Source: Microvirga sp052115485 (GTDB lineage: Bacteria > Pseudomonadota > Alphaproteobacteria > Rhizobiales > Beijerinckiaceae). From it: a stretch of 64,000 nucleotides of DNA. The notes below the pieces were generated by a model. That model was not told the origin of the DNA and ran no database searches. It was given only the letters and a program-made list of their open reading frames with translations. Below are positions 1 to 8,074 of the stretch, one piece after another; position 1 is the stretch's first letter; each line of letters starts with the position of its first letter. Position numbers and translations under genes: made by a program. Location of the stretch: assembly GCF_052115485.1 (NCBI RefSeq), contig NZ_JBFRGU010000002.1:248001-312000 (forward strand), written 5' to 3'.

Positions 1-657
1 TTCATCACCTTCGCCACGATGGCGATGGAGGTGTTGACTTCGTCTGTCCTTGAAGGACGGTGGGGGACGGCTCTCGGGCTCTGTGTGATCGCCAGCGTGG
101 TCATTGCCGTCGTGCAATTGCTTGTCACCGCCGTCTACAAATGGCTGTTGATGGGCGTCTATAAACCCACCATGAGGCCGATGTGGTCGTGGTGGGCCCT
201 GCGCACGGAGGCGGTCGCCGTCATGTATTGGGGCATGGCCGGCAAGGCGATCCTGGACCATTTCCGTGGAACGCCATTCCTGCCCTGGGCCTTGCGACTG
301 TTCGGCACCAGGACCGGGCAGGGGATCTACATGGATACGACCGACATCACGGAATTCGATTGCGTCGACATCGGCGATTTTGCAGTTATCAATTCCAACG
401 CCATTTTGCAGACGCACCTCTACGAGGATCGGCTCATGAAGGTCGGGAGGATCAAGGTCGGGACCGGAGTCACCGTCGCATCGGGTTCGACAGTGCTGTA
501 CGACACCCATCTCGGCAATTTCTCCACGCTCGGCCCGTTGACGCTCGTCATGAAGGGCGAATCCATTCCGGCGGGCAGCGAGTGGTGGGGCTCTCCGGCA
601 CAGGGCTTCGTGTCTGAAAAGCTGGCGACTGCTCCGGTCCCCCAACTTGTCGGGTAG
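1..657 (+). CDS. C-terminal end of Pls/PosA-type NRPS-like protein (partial)
   Basis: The frame is open from base 1 through the first Met (19), so this is the tail of a longer gene cut by the window edge. About 60 residues of hydrophobic membrane sequence are followed by a left-handed beta-helix (hexapeptide-like) region with hexad-like runs such as VDIGDFAVINSNA and VGTGVTVASGSTV, ending in a WWGSPAQ motif. This arrangement of membrane segments followed by acyltransferase-like LbH repeats is known from the C-terminus of Pls/PosA-family non-ribosomal peptide synthetases. The adenylation and carrier domains are not visible, so the product of the enzyme cannot be stated. A stand-alone hexapeptide transferase is the alternative, but the open upstream frame argues against it. 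Confidence 0.7.
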   Translation, partial: FITFATMAMEVLTSSVLEGRWGTALGLCVIASVVIAVVQLLVTAVYKWLLMGVYKPTMRPMWSWWALRTEAVAVMYWGMAGKAILDHFRGTPFLPWALRLFGTRTGQGIYMDTTDITEFDCVDIGDFAVINSNAILQTHLYEDRLMKVGRIKVGTGVTVASGSTVLYDTHLGNFSTLGPLTLVMKGESIPAGSEWWGSPAQGFVSEKLATAPVPQLVG

Positions 658-970
658 TTCGGGAGGTGGAAACTTCGCCTCGTTCCTGAGGGGCGGCAGC
701 GGCCGCTATCTCATGATACAGACTGGCTTCTGGCGATCGAGAAATGTTGATTGAGCACCCAGAGACCGCGTCACTCCTTGGTCAATTGAGCGTGCAGCCA
801 GTCTGTATATTCGACCAGTTTGCAATGCCTTCCCTCTGCAACGGCACGTTTCGTATGGACGGCCAGTCGTGCCGACCTAGAGTCAATGATGAGCGGAAGG
901 ATAGATCCACCTGCTGGGGAGATGAGGCACAAATGCTAGCCGAGATCGGCCTTAGCTTTGGTGCGCTTTG
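658..970. other. Intergenic region before hpnK
   Basis: There is no recognisable gene in these 313 bases. An open frame of 75 codons (744-971, + strand) ends in a TGATG overlap with the hpnK start, but its product is Cys-rich without any domain I recognise and I do not call it a gene. The promoter of hpnK-hpnL presumably lies here; no clear -35/-10 pair stood out. Confidence 0.5.
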
Positions 971-1852
971 ATGTCGGGCGCGCGACAAGTCATCGTCACC
1001 GCGGATGATTTCGGGATGTCGTTGGCTGTCAACGAGGCCGTCGAGTTGGCGCATCGGGAAGGCATTCTCACATGCGCAAGCCTTATGGTGACGGGGGAGG
1101 CCGCCGATGATGCTATCAAACGGGCTCGACGGATGCCGCGCCTCGGGGTCGGATTGCATCTGACATTGATCAGCGGGCCGGCCGCGCTTGATCGCTCCGT
1201 TATCCCCGATCTCCTTGCCCCACGCACGCGGCAGGTCCTACATAGTGCTCCCTGGCGGGTCGGGACCCGGATCGCTGTCTCACGGCGTGTACAGGGGCAA
1301 GTGCGCGCCGAGATTGGCGCGCAATTTGAACTGTTCCGCAAGTCTGGGCTCGTTCTCGATCATGTCGATGGGCACAGGCACTTCCATCAACACCCGTCGG
1401 TTCTCGACATCCTCACCCAAGAAATGGCGGTGGCGTCGGCGCGGGCTCCCGTCCGGGTTCCCCAAGAGCCTGCCTTACCATCCTGGCGCGCGGCCGGGCG
1501 GCGCGGCCTCGGCAAGAGATTTATGCATGCTACCGCTCACCGCGCGCTCACAGGGCACATGAAGCGGCACCTGCGAAAATCCAACCTCGCATTCAACGAT
1601 TGGTTCTTTGGCCTCAACGATGCAGGCGCGATGGACCGATCATGCCTCTTGGGCATCGCCGCAAATCTGCCTCCTGGAGTCACCGAGATTGGAACCCATC
1701 CGGCGGTGGGTGGATTGCCAGTATCTCCGTTCGGCCCGCCTGCATTTTGGCGTCCGTGCGATGAGCTTGCAGCTCTGATCGATTCCGAAGTGGTCGCGGC
1801 TTTCAAGGACAGGATCGACACGCGCCTCATTCGCTTTCAGGATTTGGACTGA
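971..1852 (+). CDS. hpnK: Hopanoid biosynthesis deacetylase HpnK (YdjC/ChbG family)
   Basis: Predicted carbohydrate deacetylase acting on the N-acetylglucosamine attached to bacteriohopanetetrol, giving BHT-glucosamine (role known from Burkholderia genetics). The protein starts with the YdjC-family metal-binding motif TADDFGMS near residue 10, carries GVGLHLTL near residue 60 and HVDGHRHFHQHP near residue 130, all typical of this fold. A TTG lies one codon upstream, but ATG 971 is the natural start and overlaps a stop in TGATG. hpnL follows after 11 bases, so the two are probably one operon. hpnI and hpnJ, the partner genes for the cyclitol ether head group, lie 17 kb away on the other strand. 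Confidence 0.9.
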   Translation: MSGARQVIVTADDFGMSLAVNEAVELAHREGILTCASLMVTGEAADDAIKRARRMPRLGVGLHLTLISGPAALDRSVIPDLLAPRTRQVLHSAPWRVGTRIAVSRRVQGQVRAEIGAQFELFRKSGLVLDHVDGHRHFHQHPSVLDILTQEMAVASARAPVRVPQEPALPSWRAAGRRGLGKRFMHATAHRALTGHMKRHLRKSNLAFNDWFFGLNDAGAMDRSCLLGIAANLPPGVTEIGTHPAVGGLPVSPFGPPAFWRPCDELAALIDSEVVAAFKDRIDTRLIRFQDLD

Positions 1853-1863
1853 GGAGACGATCC

Positions 1864-2868
1864 ATGCGCAAGCCTCGCCTCTCGATCTTATATCCTCTTC
1901 TGGGCATGCTTGCCTTTTTTGGGCTGATCGCTTGGGCGGGGCTTGGTCAGGTCTGGGGAGCGCTCGAGCAAATCGGTTGGCCCGGCTTTGTCTTGATATG
2001 CTTGTTGCAGATTTTTGCGATGGGTCTTTGCGCCACTGCATGGTGGTTGTTGACCGTCCGAGTGAGCTATGGCGCGTGCTTCGCCGCCCGGATCGCGCGG
2101 GACGGCACTACGAGCCTTGCCAGCGTCGTGCCGGGCCTGGGAGAGACTGTCGGCGTGCGCATTCTCACGTTGTTTGGCATGAGTGGCTTTGCAGCGGGCG
2201 CCAGTATCCTTCTCGATATCGTGGCGGAAATGCTGGCGCTGGCGCTGTATATCACTATCGGCTTGATTCTGCTGGCATACTATGTCGGGTGGGGTGAAGC
2301 GGTGCGTTGGGCTGGCGTGGCGACCGTCGGCATCATTCCAATTCTGATCGTCTATTTTGCTGCCCGCCACCGTAATACGCGCCGACTTGTAAATTGGATC
2401 GGAGCTCGTCTCGCAGGCTTATTTGGTCGTGTCGGCGCGGCCGTGCCGGCGGGCCTCACGGCGGCGTTTCGGGAGCTCCATGGTCGGCGCTGGTCAATGG
2501 GTGCCTCCGTTGCCACCCATCTTATGGCCTGGGTTGGAAGCGCTCTTCAGATCTGGGTCATCGCGCACGAACTCGACCGGCCGCTCGGCCTTGGGGCTGC
2601 GCTGCTTGTCGACAGCCTCGTTCATGCGGCGCGAGGAGCATTTTACCTTGTCCCATGGGGCACAGGCGTCCAGGAGGGAGCATTCATTCTCGCTGGCGCG
2701 GTCGTGGGCATCGATGCGCCAAGCGCACTTGCCATGTCGTTGATTTTCAGGGTCCGTGACTTGGCTCTCGGAGGACCGGCGGCCCTTTTATGGGGAGCTT
2801 TGGAGTGGCGGCATGCACGTGCGCCTGCCACCGAGACCGGCGAACCTGGCCTGCCACCTGGGGAATAG
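1864..2868 (+). CDS. hpnL: Hopanoid-associated membrane protein HpnL
   Basis: Integral membrane protein of 334 residues with about eight hydrophobic segments, resembling the flippase-like membrane part of lysylphosphatidylglycerol synthase (UPF0104/LPG_synthase_TM). Family members beside hpnK in hopanoid loci are named HpnL. The motif-like stretch LVPWGTGVQEGAF near residue 260 and the conserved TTSLASVVPGLGE near residue 80 fit this family. Its biochemical function is not established; a role in moving hopanoid or another polyprenyl-type lipid across the membrane is inference. A good Shine-Dalgarno (GAGGAGACGATCC) precedes the ATG, and the gene lies 11 bases after hpnK. Confidence 0.85.
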   Translation: MRKPRLSILYPLLGMLAFFGLIAWAGLGQVWGALEQIGWPGFVLICLLQIFAMGLCATAWWLLTVRVSYGACFAARIARDGTTSLASVVPGLGETVGVRILTLFGMSGFAAGASILLDIVAEMLALALYITIGLILLAYYVGWGEAVRWAGVATVGIIPILIVYFAARHRNTRRLVNWIGARLAGLFGRVGAAVPAGLTAAFRELHGRRWSMGASVATHLMAWVGSALQIWVIAHELDRPLGLGAALLVDSLVHAARGAFYLVPWGTGVQEGAFILAGAVVGIDAPSALAMSLIFRVRDLALGGPAALLWGALEWRHARAPATETGEPGLPPGE

Positions 2869-2886
2869 AACGACCGCCAGGACTTC

Positions 2887-3702
2887 CTACGGATCGAACA
2901 CGAATGAGTAGGACAGACTTGCACCGACGAGGAATTGATCGGGAGAACCGATGCGCCGGGTGATTGGGCTATCGGCAGAATCCCCGACGAGACGTCGGTA
3001 GCCTGCATAGACTGTGGTCGTCCATTGCTCCGACCACTTGTAAGATGCCGAAGCAAGAACCCCGGCGGACGTGACGCCGCCGTTTGCCTTAAACGGGGTG
3101 ACCAGACCGTTCAGCGACGCTTCAAAAGGAGTCACGGAGAAGTAAGCTTCAGTGAAGTTGGAATCACCGAAAGACATACGCGGTCCGACCGAGAACGTAT
3201 AAGGGCCTTCCCGCCCTATGAGATCGAGCGCGAGATCTCCGACGAATCCGTCGAATCCGTTGACACCGTAGCGAACCTCGGCACGCGCCCGCAGCCAGTT
3301 TGCGGGCCAATATTCGACGAACAGGCCCGGCTCAATAGACCAGTTGACCTTTCGCAAGCCGAATAGCCGTCGATCCGAACTAAGGTAACGACCGCTCTCG
3401 AACCTCACCACTGGGCCGGCCCGAAAACCCGACACGTTCAGAATCGTGAAATCGATGCCATCGTCAGGGGCGATCCATCTGGGGGGCTCACCAACACGGC
3501 GGTAATCAATCGACGGATATCCGAACCCGGAGAATTTATTCGAACCCGGGTAGCTGGGCCCCACTTCGCCTTGGCCGGTGAGCGTGACGATCCAACCGGA
3601 AGGGCTGGGGGCCGCCGTGGGAGCCTTAATGTCGGCAGCTAAAACCGGCGATACTACGCACGCCGCAAGCGAGAAAGCGATGAGGTACCCCTTAGAGTGC
3701 AT
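2887..3702 (-). CDS. MipA/OmpV-family outer membrane protein
   Basis: A 271-residue predicted outer-membrane beta-barrel with an N-terminal signal peptide (hydrophobic core followed by SPVLAAD cleavage region). The segment EVGPSYPGSNKFSGFGYPS is typical of MipA/OmpV proteins, which begin the barrel with a G-P-x-Y-x-G-S-x pattern, and the C-terminus ends in the aromatic residue pattern SYSFVFDP of a last beta-strand. It lies on the minus strand between hpnL and hpnA and is probably not part of hopanoid synthesis. Three direct GAATTAT repeats lie in its promoter region. Family members are reported as scaffolds for peptidoglycan enzymes or as antibiotic-related porins; no specific substrate can be inferred. 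Confidence 0.85.
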   Translation of the reverse strand: MHSKGYLIAFSLAACVVSPVLAADIKAPTAAPSPSGWIVTLTGQGEVGPSYPGSNKFSGFGYPSIDYRRVGEPPRWIAPDDGIDFTILNVSGFRAGPVVRFESGRYLSSDRRLFGLRKVNWSIEPGLFVEYWPANWLRARAEVRYGVNGFDGFVGDLALDLIGREGPYTFSVGPRMSFGDSNFTEAYFSVTPFEASLNGLVTPFKANGGVTSAGVLASASYKWSEQWTTTVYAGYRRLVGDSADSPITRRIGSPDQFLVGASLSYSFVFDP

Positions 3703-4180
3703 AGTCGACTCCCACGGCAGCCCAAGAATTGGTCATGAATTATCACAGACCATCATTGAATTATATCTGCATAAAAGGAATTATATCAAATCGTACGCAT
3801 TTCGAGATCTGTCCCGAATTTTTCTCTTCGAAGGCAGGGGCGACTGGGATGCACTGTCGAAGGCGGCGCTATTTTCTCCAAATTTTTGAATTGCCACCCT
3901 AAGAACCATATCTGAGTGAACCGGTCCGTGTCGCTCTAGGACGATCAGGTGTAGTGTTCTTCGTCTTGACGGTTGTGAGTAGAAGCCGAATGCGTGGCGA
4001 ACTCCATCATTGACATGCTGTGCACCCAGCGGATTTGCGGCGGCTTTCTGAGAATGGCAAGCGCGGAGCGCGCTGTACGCCCGGGCTAGACTGGATAGTG
4101 CCGGCATCGTCGCCAAGGTGCTCGGTCGGAAAGGCAGATTGTACAAGAGGCTGAGGGCGTGAGCTGAAACGGAGGTCCAC
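3703..4180. other. Divergent promoter region mipA / hpnA
   Basis: 478 bases between two divergent genes. An AT-rich segment of about 80 bases next to mipA contains three direct GAATTAT repeats (listed separately). Open frames on the minus strand across 3781-4399 are shadows of the hpnA start and carry no known domain. A Shine-Dalgarno AACGGAGG lies just before the hpnA ATG. Confidence 0.5.
3737..3787 (-). promoter_or_regulatory. Three direct GAATTAT repeats in the mipA promoter
   Basis: GAATTATCAC (3737-3746), GAATTATATC (3758-3767) and GAATTATATC (3778-3787) recur every 20-21 bases, about two helical turns, on the same face of the DNA. Read on the minus strand, towards mipA, two copies contain the perfect -10 hexamer TATAAT and the third GATAAT. 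They could be stacked -10 elements or binding sites of a regulator; the sequence alone cannot decide. Confidence 0.4.
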
Positions 4181-5179
4181 ATGCCTGTCGGGCCGGTCCT
4201 GATCACGGGGGCGAGCGGTTTTCTCGGCTCGGCGCTGGTCGCCGCCTTCCATGGGGCGGGCTTCCCGGTTCGTGCGCTCGTACGCGCATCGAGCCCGCGC
4301 ACAAACCTGCAGCAAGATGAAATAGCCATCATTCAAGGTGATATCTGTGACCGCGCTGCCATGGCGGCGGCGCTGCGCGGCGTGAGTTACGTCATTCATG
4401 CTGCTGCGGACTATCGGCTCTGGGTCCGCCGCCCGGAAGACATGATCCGCACCAACGTGGAGGGGACGAGGATCGTCATGGAGGAAGCGATGCGCGCCGG
4501 AGTGGAGCGTGTCGTGTACACCAGTAGTGTCGCCACCCTCTCGCTCAACAGCGACGGCACCCCCGCTGACGAAAGCCGGTCTTTGTCAGAATCCGCCGCC
4601 GTGGGCACCTATAAGCGCAGCAAGGTGATGGCCGAACGCCTCGTTCAGGACATGATCGATCGAGGCGGATTGCCTGCTGTCATCGTCAATCCATCGACTC
4701 CCATTGGGCCGCGCGACGTGAAGCCCACTCCGACCGGTCGTATCATTGTCGAAGCAGCCTCGGGGCGAATGCCGGGGTTCATTGAGACGGGCCTCAACCT
4801 CGCTCACGTGGACGATGTCGCGGCAGGGCACCTCGCCGCCATGCGCAAAGGGCGGATCGGCCAGCGCTATATACTCGGCGGCGAAAATGTTCATCTGTCC
4901 ACGATGTTGGCGGACATCGCGGCCTTGGTCGACCGCTCCCCACCCGTCCTCAAACTGCCTCGCAGCTTGATCTATCCTTTGGCCCTCGGTGCGGAAGCGA
5001 TGGCGCTCCTCACAGGCCGCACACCCTTCGTCACCCTCGACGGCCTCCGCATGGCGCGTCATCACATGTTCTTCACGGATGCCAAAGCGCGAAACGAACT
5101 CGGATATGCGTCGAGGCCTTATCGAGAAGGGCTCGCCGACGCCATCGCGTGGTTCCGCAGAGCCGGTTATTTGCGATGA
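4181..5179 (+). CDS. hpnA: Hopanoid-associated sugar epimerase HpnA
   Basis: NAD(P)-dependent epimerase/dehydratase of the extended SDR family, 332 residues. The nucleotide-binding motif TGASGFLGSAL starts at residue 9, and the catalytic region has VVYTSSVATL followed by GTYKRSKVMAE, giving the Ser-Tyr-x3-Lys triad. HpnA-named proteins head hopanoid operons; their exact substrate is unresolved, with a role in shaping the side chain proposed. The start has a clear Shine-Dalgarno (GGAGG) and the stop overlaps the hpnB start as ATGA, so translation is coupled. This is the first gene of a seven-gene run ending with hpnG. Confidence 0.92.
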   Translation: MPVGPVLITGASGFLGSALVAAFHGAGFPVRALVRASSPRTNLQQDEIAIIQGDICDRAAMAAALRGVSYVIHAAADYRLWVRRPEDMIRTNVEGTRIVMEEAMRAGVERVVYTSSVATLSLNSDGTPADESRSLSESAAVGTYKRSKVMAERLVQDMIDRGGLPAVIVNPSTPIGPRDVKPTPTGRIIVEAASGRMPGFIETGLNLAHVDDVAAGHLAAMRKGRIGQRYILGGENVHLSTMLADIAALVDRSPPVLKLPRSLIYPLALGAEAMALLTGRTPFVTLDGLRMARHHMFFTDAKARNELGYASRPYREGLADAIAWFRRAGYLR

Positions 5180-6369
5180 ACAATGTCGCAATCGTTGTGA
5201 GTGCCACGTCGGTTGCCGCGTGGTTCTACCTTCTGCTTGGGCGAGGACATTTCTGGCGTTTTATCGAGGAAGATGATGCTCTGATCCCATCTCAGAGCGA
5301 TCCGCAGATGGATGATTGGCCAAGCGTGGTTGCCGTGGTCCCGGCTCGCGACGAGGTGGGATTGATCGCCGCCAATGTTGGCTCGCTGTTGCAGCAGGAT
5401 TACCCGGCGCGTCGCTTCGTCGTCGTCCTTGTTGATGACAGAAGTACAGACGGCACGGCCGCTGTCGCCCGAGAGGCGGCGATGCAGGTGGGTTCCACAG
5501 AGCGTTTGACCATCATTCGGGGAATCGACCCTCCGTCTTCCTGGACGGGTAAACTCTGGGCGATGGCGCAAGGTTTCGCTTATGTTGAAGGGCAATCCAA
5601 GTCGCCCGACTTCGTGCTCTTCAGCGATGCTGACATCGCCTATGATGTGAATGTCGTGAGGCAATTGGTGCAGGCGGCCTGCGCCCGGAAAACCGTTCTG
5701 ACCTCGCTGATGGTGAAGCTGCGCTGCGAGAGCCTTGCCGAGCGCATGCTCATTCCGGCCTTCGTCTTCTTCTTTCGCAAACTCTACCCCTTCGCGTGGG
5801 TTAATAGTCCGGCTTGTCGAACAGCCGCAGCCGCCGGAGGCTGCATGCTCGTGCGCCCGGATGCGCTTCGCCGTGCCGGAGGATTCCGGGCGATCCGAAG
5901 CGCGTTGATCGACGATTGCGCGCTCGGGAGCTTGCTGAAAGGGCAGGGGGCCATCTGGCTTGGTTTGACCGAGAACGCCCGTAGCCTTCGTGCATCTCCA
6001 ACGGTTGAAGACATACGGCTCACGGTGGCTCGCTCAGCCTATGCCCAGCTTCGCTATTCACCGTTGGCTCTCTTTGGCACAGTGCTCGCCATGGGCGTGG
6101 TCTACATCGCTCCGCCATTGACTGCGGTCCTCGCGAGCGGAGTGGCATGCGGCTTAGGCCTCGTCGCCTGGGGCATGATGGCTTTCGCGTTTGCGCCTGC
6201 GCTCCGGTTTTACAAGGTAAAAGCGATCTGGGCTCTGGCCCTCCCGGCGATCGCCTCCATGTATCTTCTCTTCACCTTGGACTCGGCGCTCCAGCACTGG
6301 CGGGGCCGGGGTGGCGCGTGGAAGGGGCGCTTTCAGGCCCCAGCGTCGAGAGGCATGACCGAACGATGA
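5176..6369 (+). CDS. hpnB: Hopene-associated glycosyltransferase HpnB
   Basis: Family 2 glycosyltransferase of 397 residues. An N-terminal membrane helix is followed by the GT-A core: VVAVVPARDE near residue 55, VVLVDDRSTDGT near residue 88, and the metal-binding FSDADIAYD near residue 155. Several C-terminal hydrophobic segments anchor it in the membrane. ATG 5176 overlaps the hpnA stop (ATGA); an in-frame upstream start at 5149 would lie deep inside hpnA and is unlikely. HpnB is found beside hpnA in hopanoid loci; the sugar donor is unknown, and the cyclitol-ether sugar is credited to HpnI instead. Confidence 0.9.
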   Translation: MNNVAIVVSATSVAAWFYLLLGRGHFWRFIEEDDALIPSQSDPQMDDWPSVVAVVPARDEVGLIAANVGSLLQQDYPARRFVVVLVDDRSTDGTAAVAREAAMQVGSTERLTIIRGIDPPSSWTGKLWAMAQGFAYVEGQSKSPDFVLFSDADIAYDVNVVRQLVQAACARKTVLTSLMVKLRCESLAERMLIPAFVFFFRKLYPFAWVNSPACRTAAAAGGCMLVRPDALRRAGGFRAIRSALIDDCALGSLLKGQGAIWLGLTENARSLRASPTVEDIRLTVARSAYAQLRYSPLALFGTVLAMGVVYIAPPLTAVLASGVACGLGLVAWGMMAFAFAPALRFYKVKAIWALALPAIASMYLLFTLDSALQHWRGRGGAWKGRFQAPASRGMTER

Positions 6370-7244
6370 ACAGGGTATCGGAACTTCGTCCGGGCAAGTC
6401 ACGCCTCGAAGATAACTTTCCTGTCGCGTCTTTTCTCGTTCATCCGAGAAATCGCGGTCCGATCCTCGCCTTCTATCGCTTCGTTCGTGCGGCAGACGAC
6501 ATCGCGGACGATCCGAACCTCTCGAACGACAAGAAGCTTGTCCTTTTGGACACGCTGGAGCGAGAGCTGACTGGCTCCGCGCCTGCCGGTCCTGAGGCGG
6601 AGCCGTTGCGGATCTCGCTCGCGGAGCGCGGGCTTCAGCCTCGGCACGCGCTCGACTTGCTCGAAGCCTTTCGCATTGACGTTCGCAAGACCCGTTACAG
6701 GGACTGGTCAGAGCTGATGGGCTATTGCACGCTGTCTGCAATGCCGGTCGGCCGTTTCGTGCTCGACGTGCATGGCGAAGCGAAGGATACGTGGCCGGCA
6801 TCCGACACGCTCTGTGCCGCGTTGCAGATCATCGACCACCTTCAGGATTGTGCAAAGGACTACCAAACTCTCGATCGCGTCTACTTGCCGATCGACGCGC
6901 TTAGCGCCCATGGAGTCGGCGTAGAGGCACTCGGCGCCCCATCCGCGAGCCCGGAACTGCGCGCTTGCTTGATCGATCTCGGGGATCGTACCGCACAGCT
7001 TGTAAAGGATAGCGCAAATCTGCCCGCACTCATCGCGGATGAGCGCCTCAGCCTCGAAGTCGCCGCAATACGGAGGCTCGCCCTTACCCTTCTGGATCGG
7101 TTGAAGCGACGCGACCCATTGAGCGAGCCTGTGCATCTCGGCAAGGCCGGTTTCGTTCTTGCAGCCGCAGTCGGGGCGGCGCAGGGTCTCTTCACCCGCG
7201 CGGTCCGTGGAAATCCGGCTCGGCTCTTGAGGGACGGACGATGA
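6366..7244 (+). CDS. hpnC: Hydroxysqualene synthase HpnC
   Basis: Squalene/phytoene synthase family protein of 292 residues. With HpnD and HpnE it forms the three-step bacterial route from farnesyl diphosphate to squalene: HpnC converts presqualene diphosphate to hydroxysqualene. The first aspartate-rich motif is RAADDIADD near residue 40, and the second region reads LQDCAKDYQTLDRVYLP near residue 160. ATG 6366 overlaps the hpnB stop (ATGA), which fixes the start, although the frame stays open further upstream. The next gene overlaps in the same way. Confidence 0.95.
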   Translation: MNRVSELRPGKSRLEDNFPVASFLVHPRNRGPILAFYRFVRAADDIADDPNLSNDKKLVLLDTLERELTGSAPAGPEAEPLRISLAERGLQPRHALDLLEAFRIDVRKTRYRDWSELMGYCTLSAMPVGRFVLDVHGEAKDTWPASDTLCAALQIIDHLQDCAKDYQTLDRVYLPIDALSAHGVGVEALGAPSASPELRACLIDLGDRTAQLVKDSANLPALIADERLSLEVAAIRRLALTLLDRLKRRDPLSEPVHLGKAGFVLAAAVGAAQGLFTRAVRGNPARLLRDGR

Positions 7245-8074
7245 CCCCCGTGATGGAAAGCGGCCATGGGGCCGGTCCGGCCGCAGGCAGCTCGTTCTGT
7301 ACAGCCATGAGAATCCTGCCGCGGATCCGTCGTGAAGCCATGTATGCGGTGTACGCATTCTGTCGCGCCGTAGACGACGTCGCGGACAGTGACGAGCCTT
7401 TTGTCGATCGCGTTCGTGAACTCAAGAGCTGGCGAGCGGGGGTGGATGCTCTGTTCAACGGCAACGCGCCGGAGCGCCTCTCGGCTCTTGTCGTACCGGT
7501 TCGCACCTTCGAGCTTCAGCGCCGCGATTTCGATGCCATTCTCGACGGAATGATGATGGATGCGAGCGGCAATCTGCGAGCGCCCGATTGGGCACTTCTC
7601 GATCTCTATTGTGATCGTGTGGCGAGTGCCGTCGGGCGGCTTTCGGTGAGGATATTCGGGCTCGACACCGCCCATGGGGATGCTCTCGCCCACCATCTTG
7701 GACGAGCCCTGCAACTGACCAACATTTTGCGGGACCTTGACGAAGATGCAGCCCTCGGCCGCCTTTACGTGCCACGAGAAGCGCTTGTCGATGCGGACAT
7801 TGAGCAGTTCGAACCAAAATTCGTTTTGAGCAACCCACGGCTCGGTGAGGCCTGCGCCTGCGTAGCCGCGCGCGCGACCATCCATTTTTCCGAAGCGGAC
7901 CGGATCATGGCCGATTGCCCCCGGGCCTTCGTACGCGCGCCCCGCCTGATGGCCACAGCGTATTCGTCCATTCTCGACAAGCTCCTGGCGCGCGGATGGA
8001 GTCTGCCGCGGGAGCCCGTTCACGCGGATCGTGTGCGCCTGGTTGGGGCGCTCCTGCGCTACGGCCTCATATGA
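7241..8074 (+). CDS. hpnD: Presqualene diphosphate synthase HpnD
   Basis: Squalene/phytoene synthase family, 277 residues. It condenses two farnesyl diphosphates to presqualene diphosphate, the first step before HpnC. Both aspartate-rich motifs are present: CRAVDDVADSDEP near residue 45 and NILRDLDEDAALGRLYVP near residue 165, binding the diphosphates through magnesium. ATG 7241 overlaps the hpnC stop and the gene's own stop overlaps hpnE, so the enzymes of one pathway are translationally coupled and likely made in fixed ratio. Confidence 0.95.
   Translation: MTPVMESGHGAGPAAGSSFCTAMRILPRIRREAMYAVYAFCRAVDDVADSDEPFVDRVRELKSWRAGVDALFNGNAPERLSALVVPVRTFELQRRDFDAILDGMMMDASGNLRAPDWALLDLYCDRVASAVGRLSVRIFGLDTAHGDALAHHLGRALQLTNILRDLDEDAALGRLYVPREALVDADIEQFEPKFVLSNPRLGEACACVAARATIHFSEADRIMADCPRAFVRAPRLMATAYSSILDKLLARGWSLPREPVHADRVRLVGALLRYGLI

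Noticed and set aside
3781..4399. Minus-strand frames upstream of hpnA
   Set aside because: They overlap the hpnA start and its promoter, and have no family resemblance.
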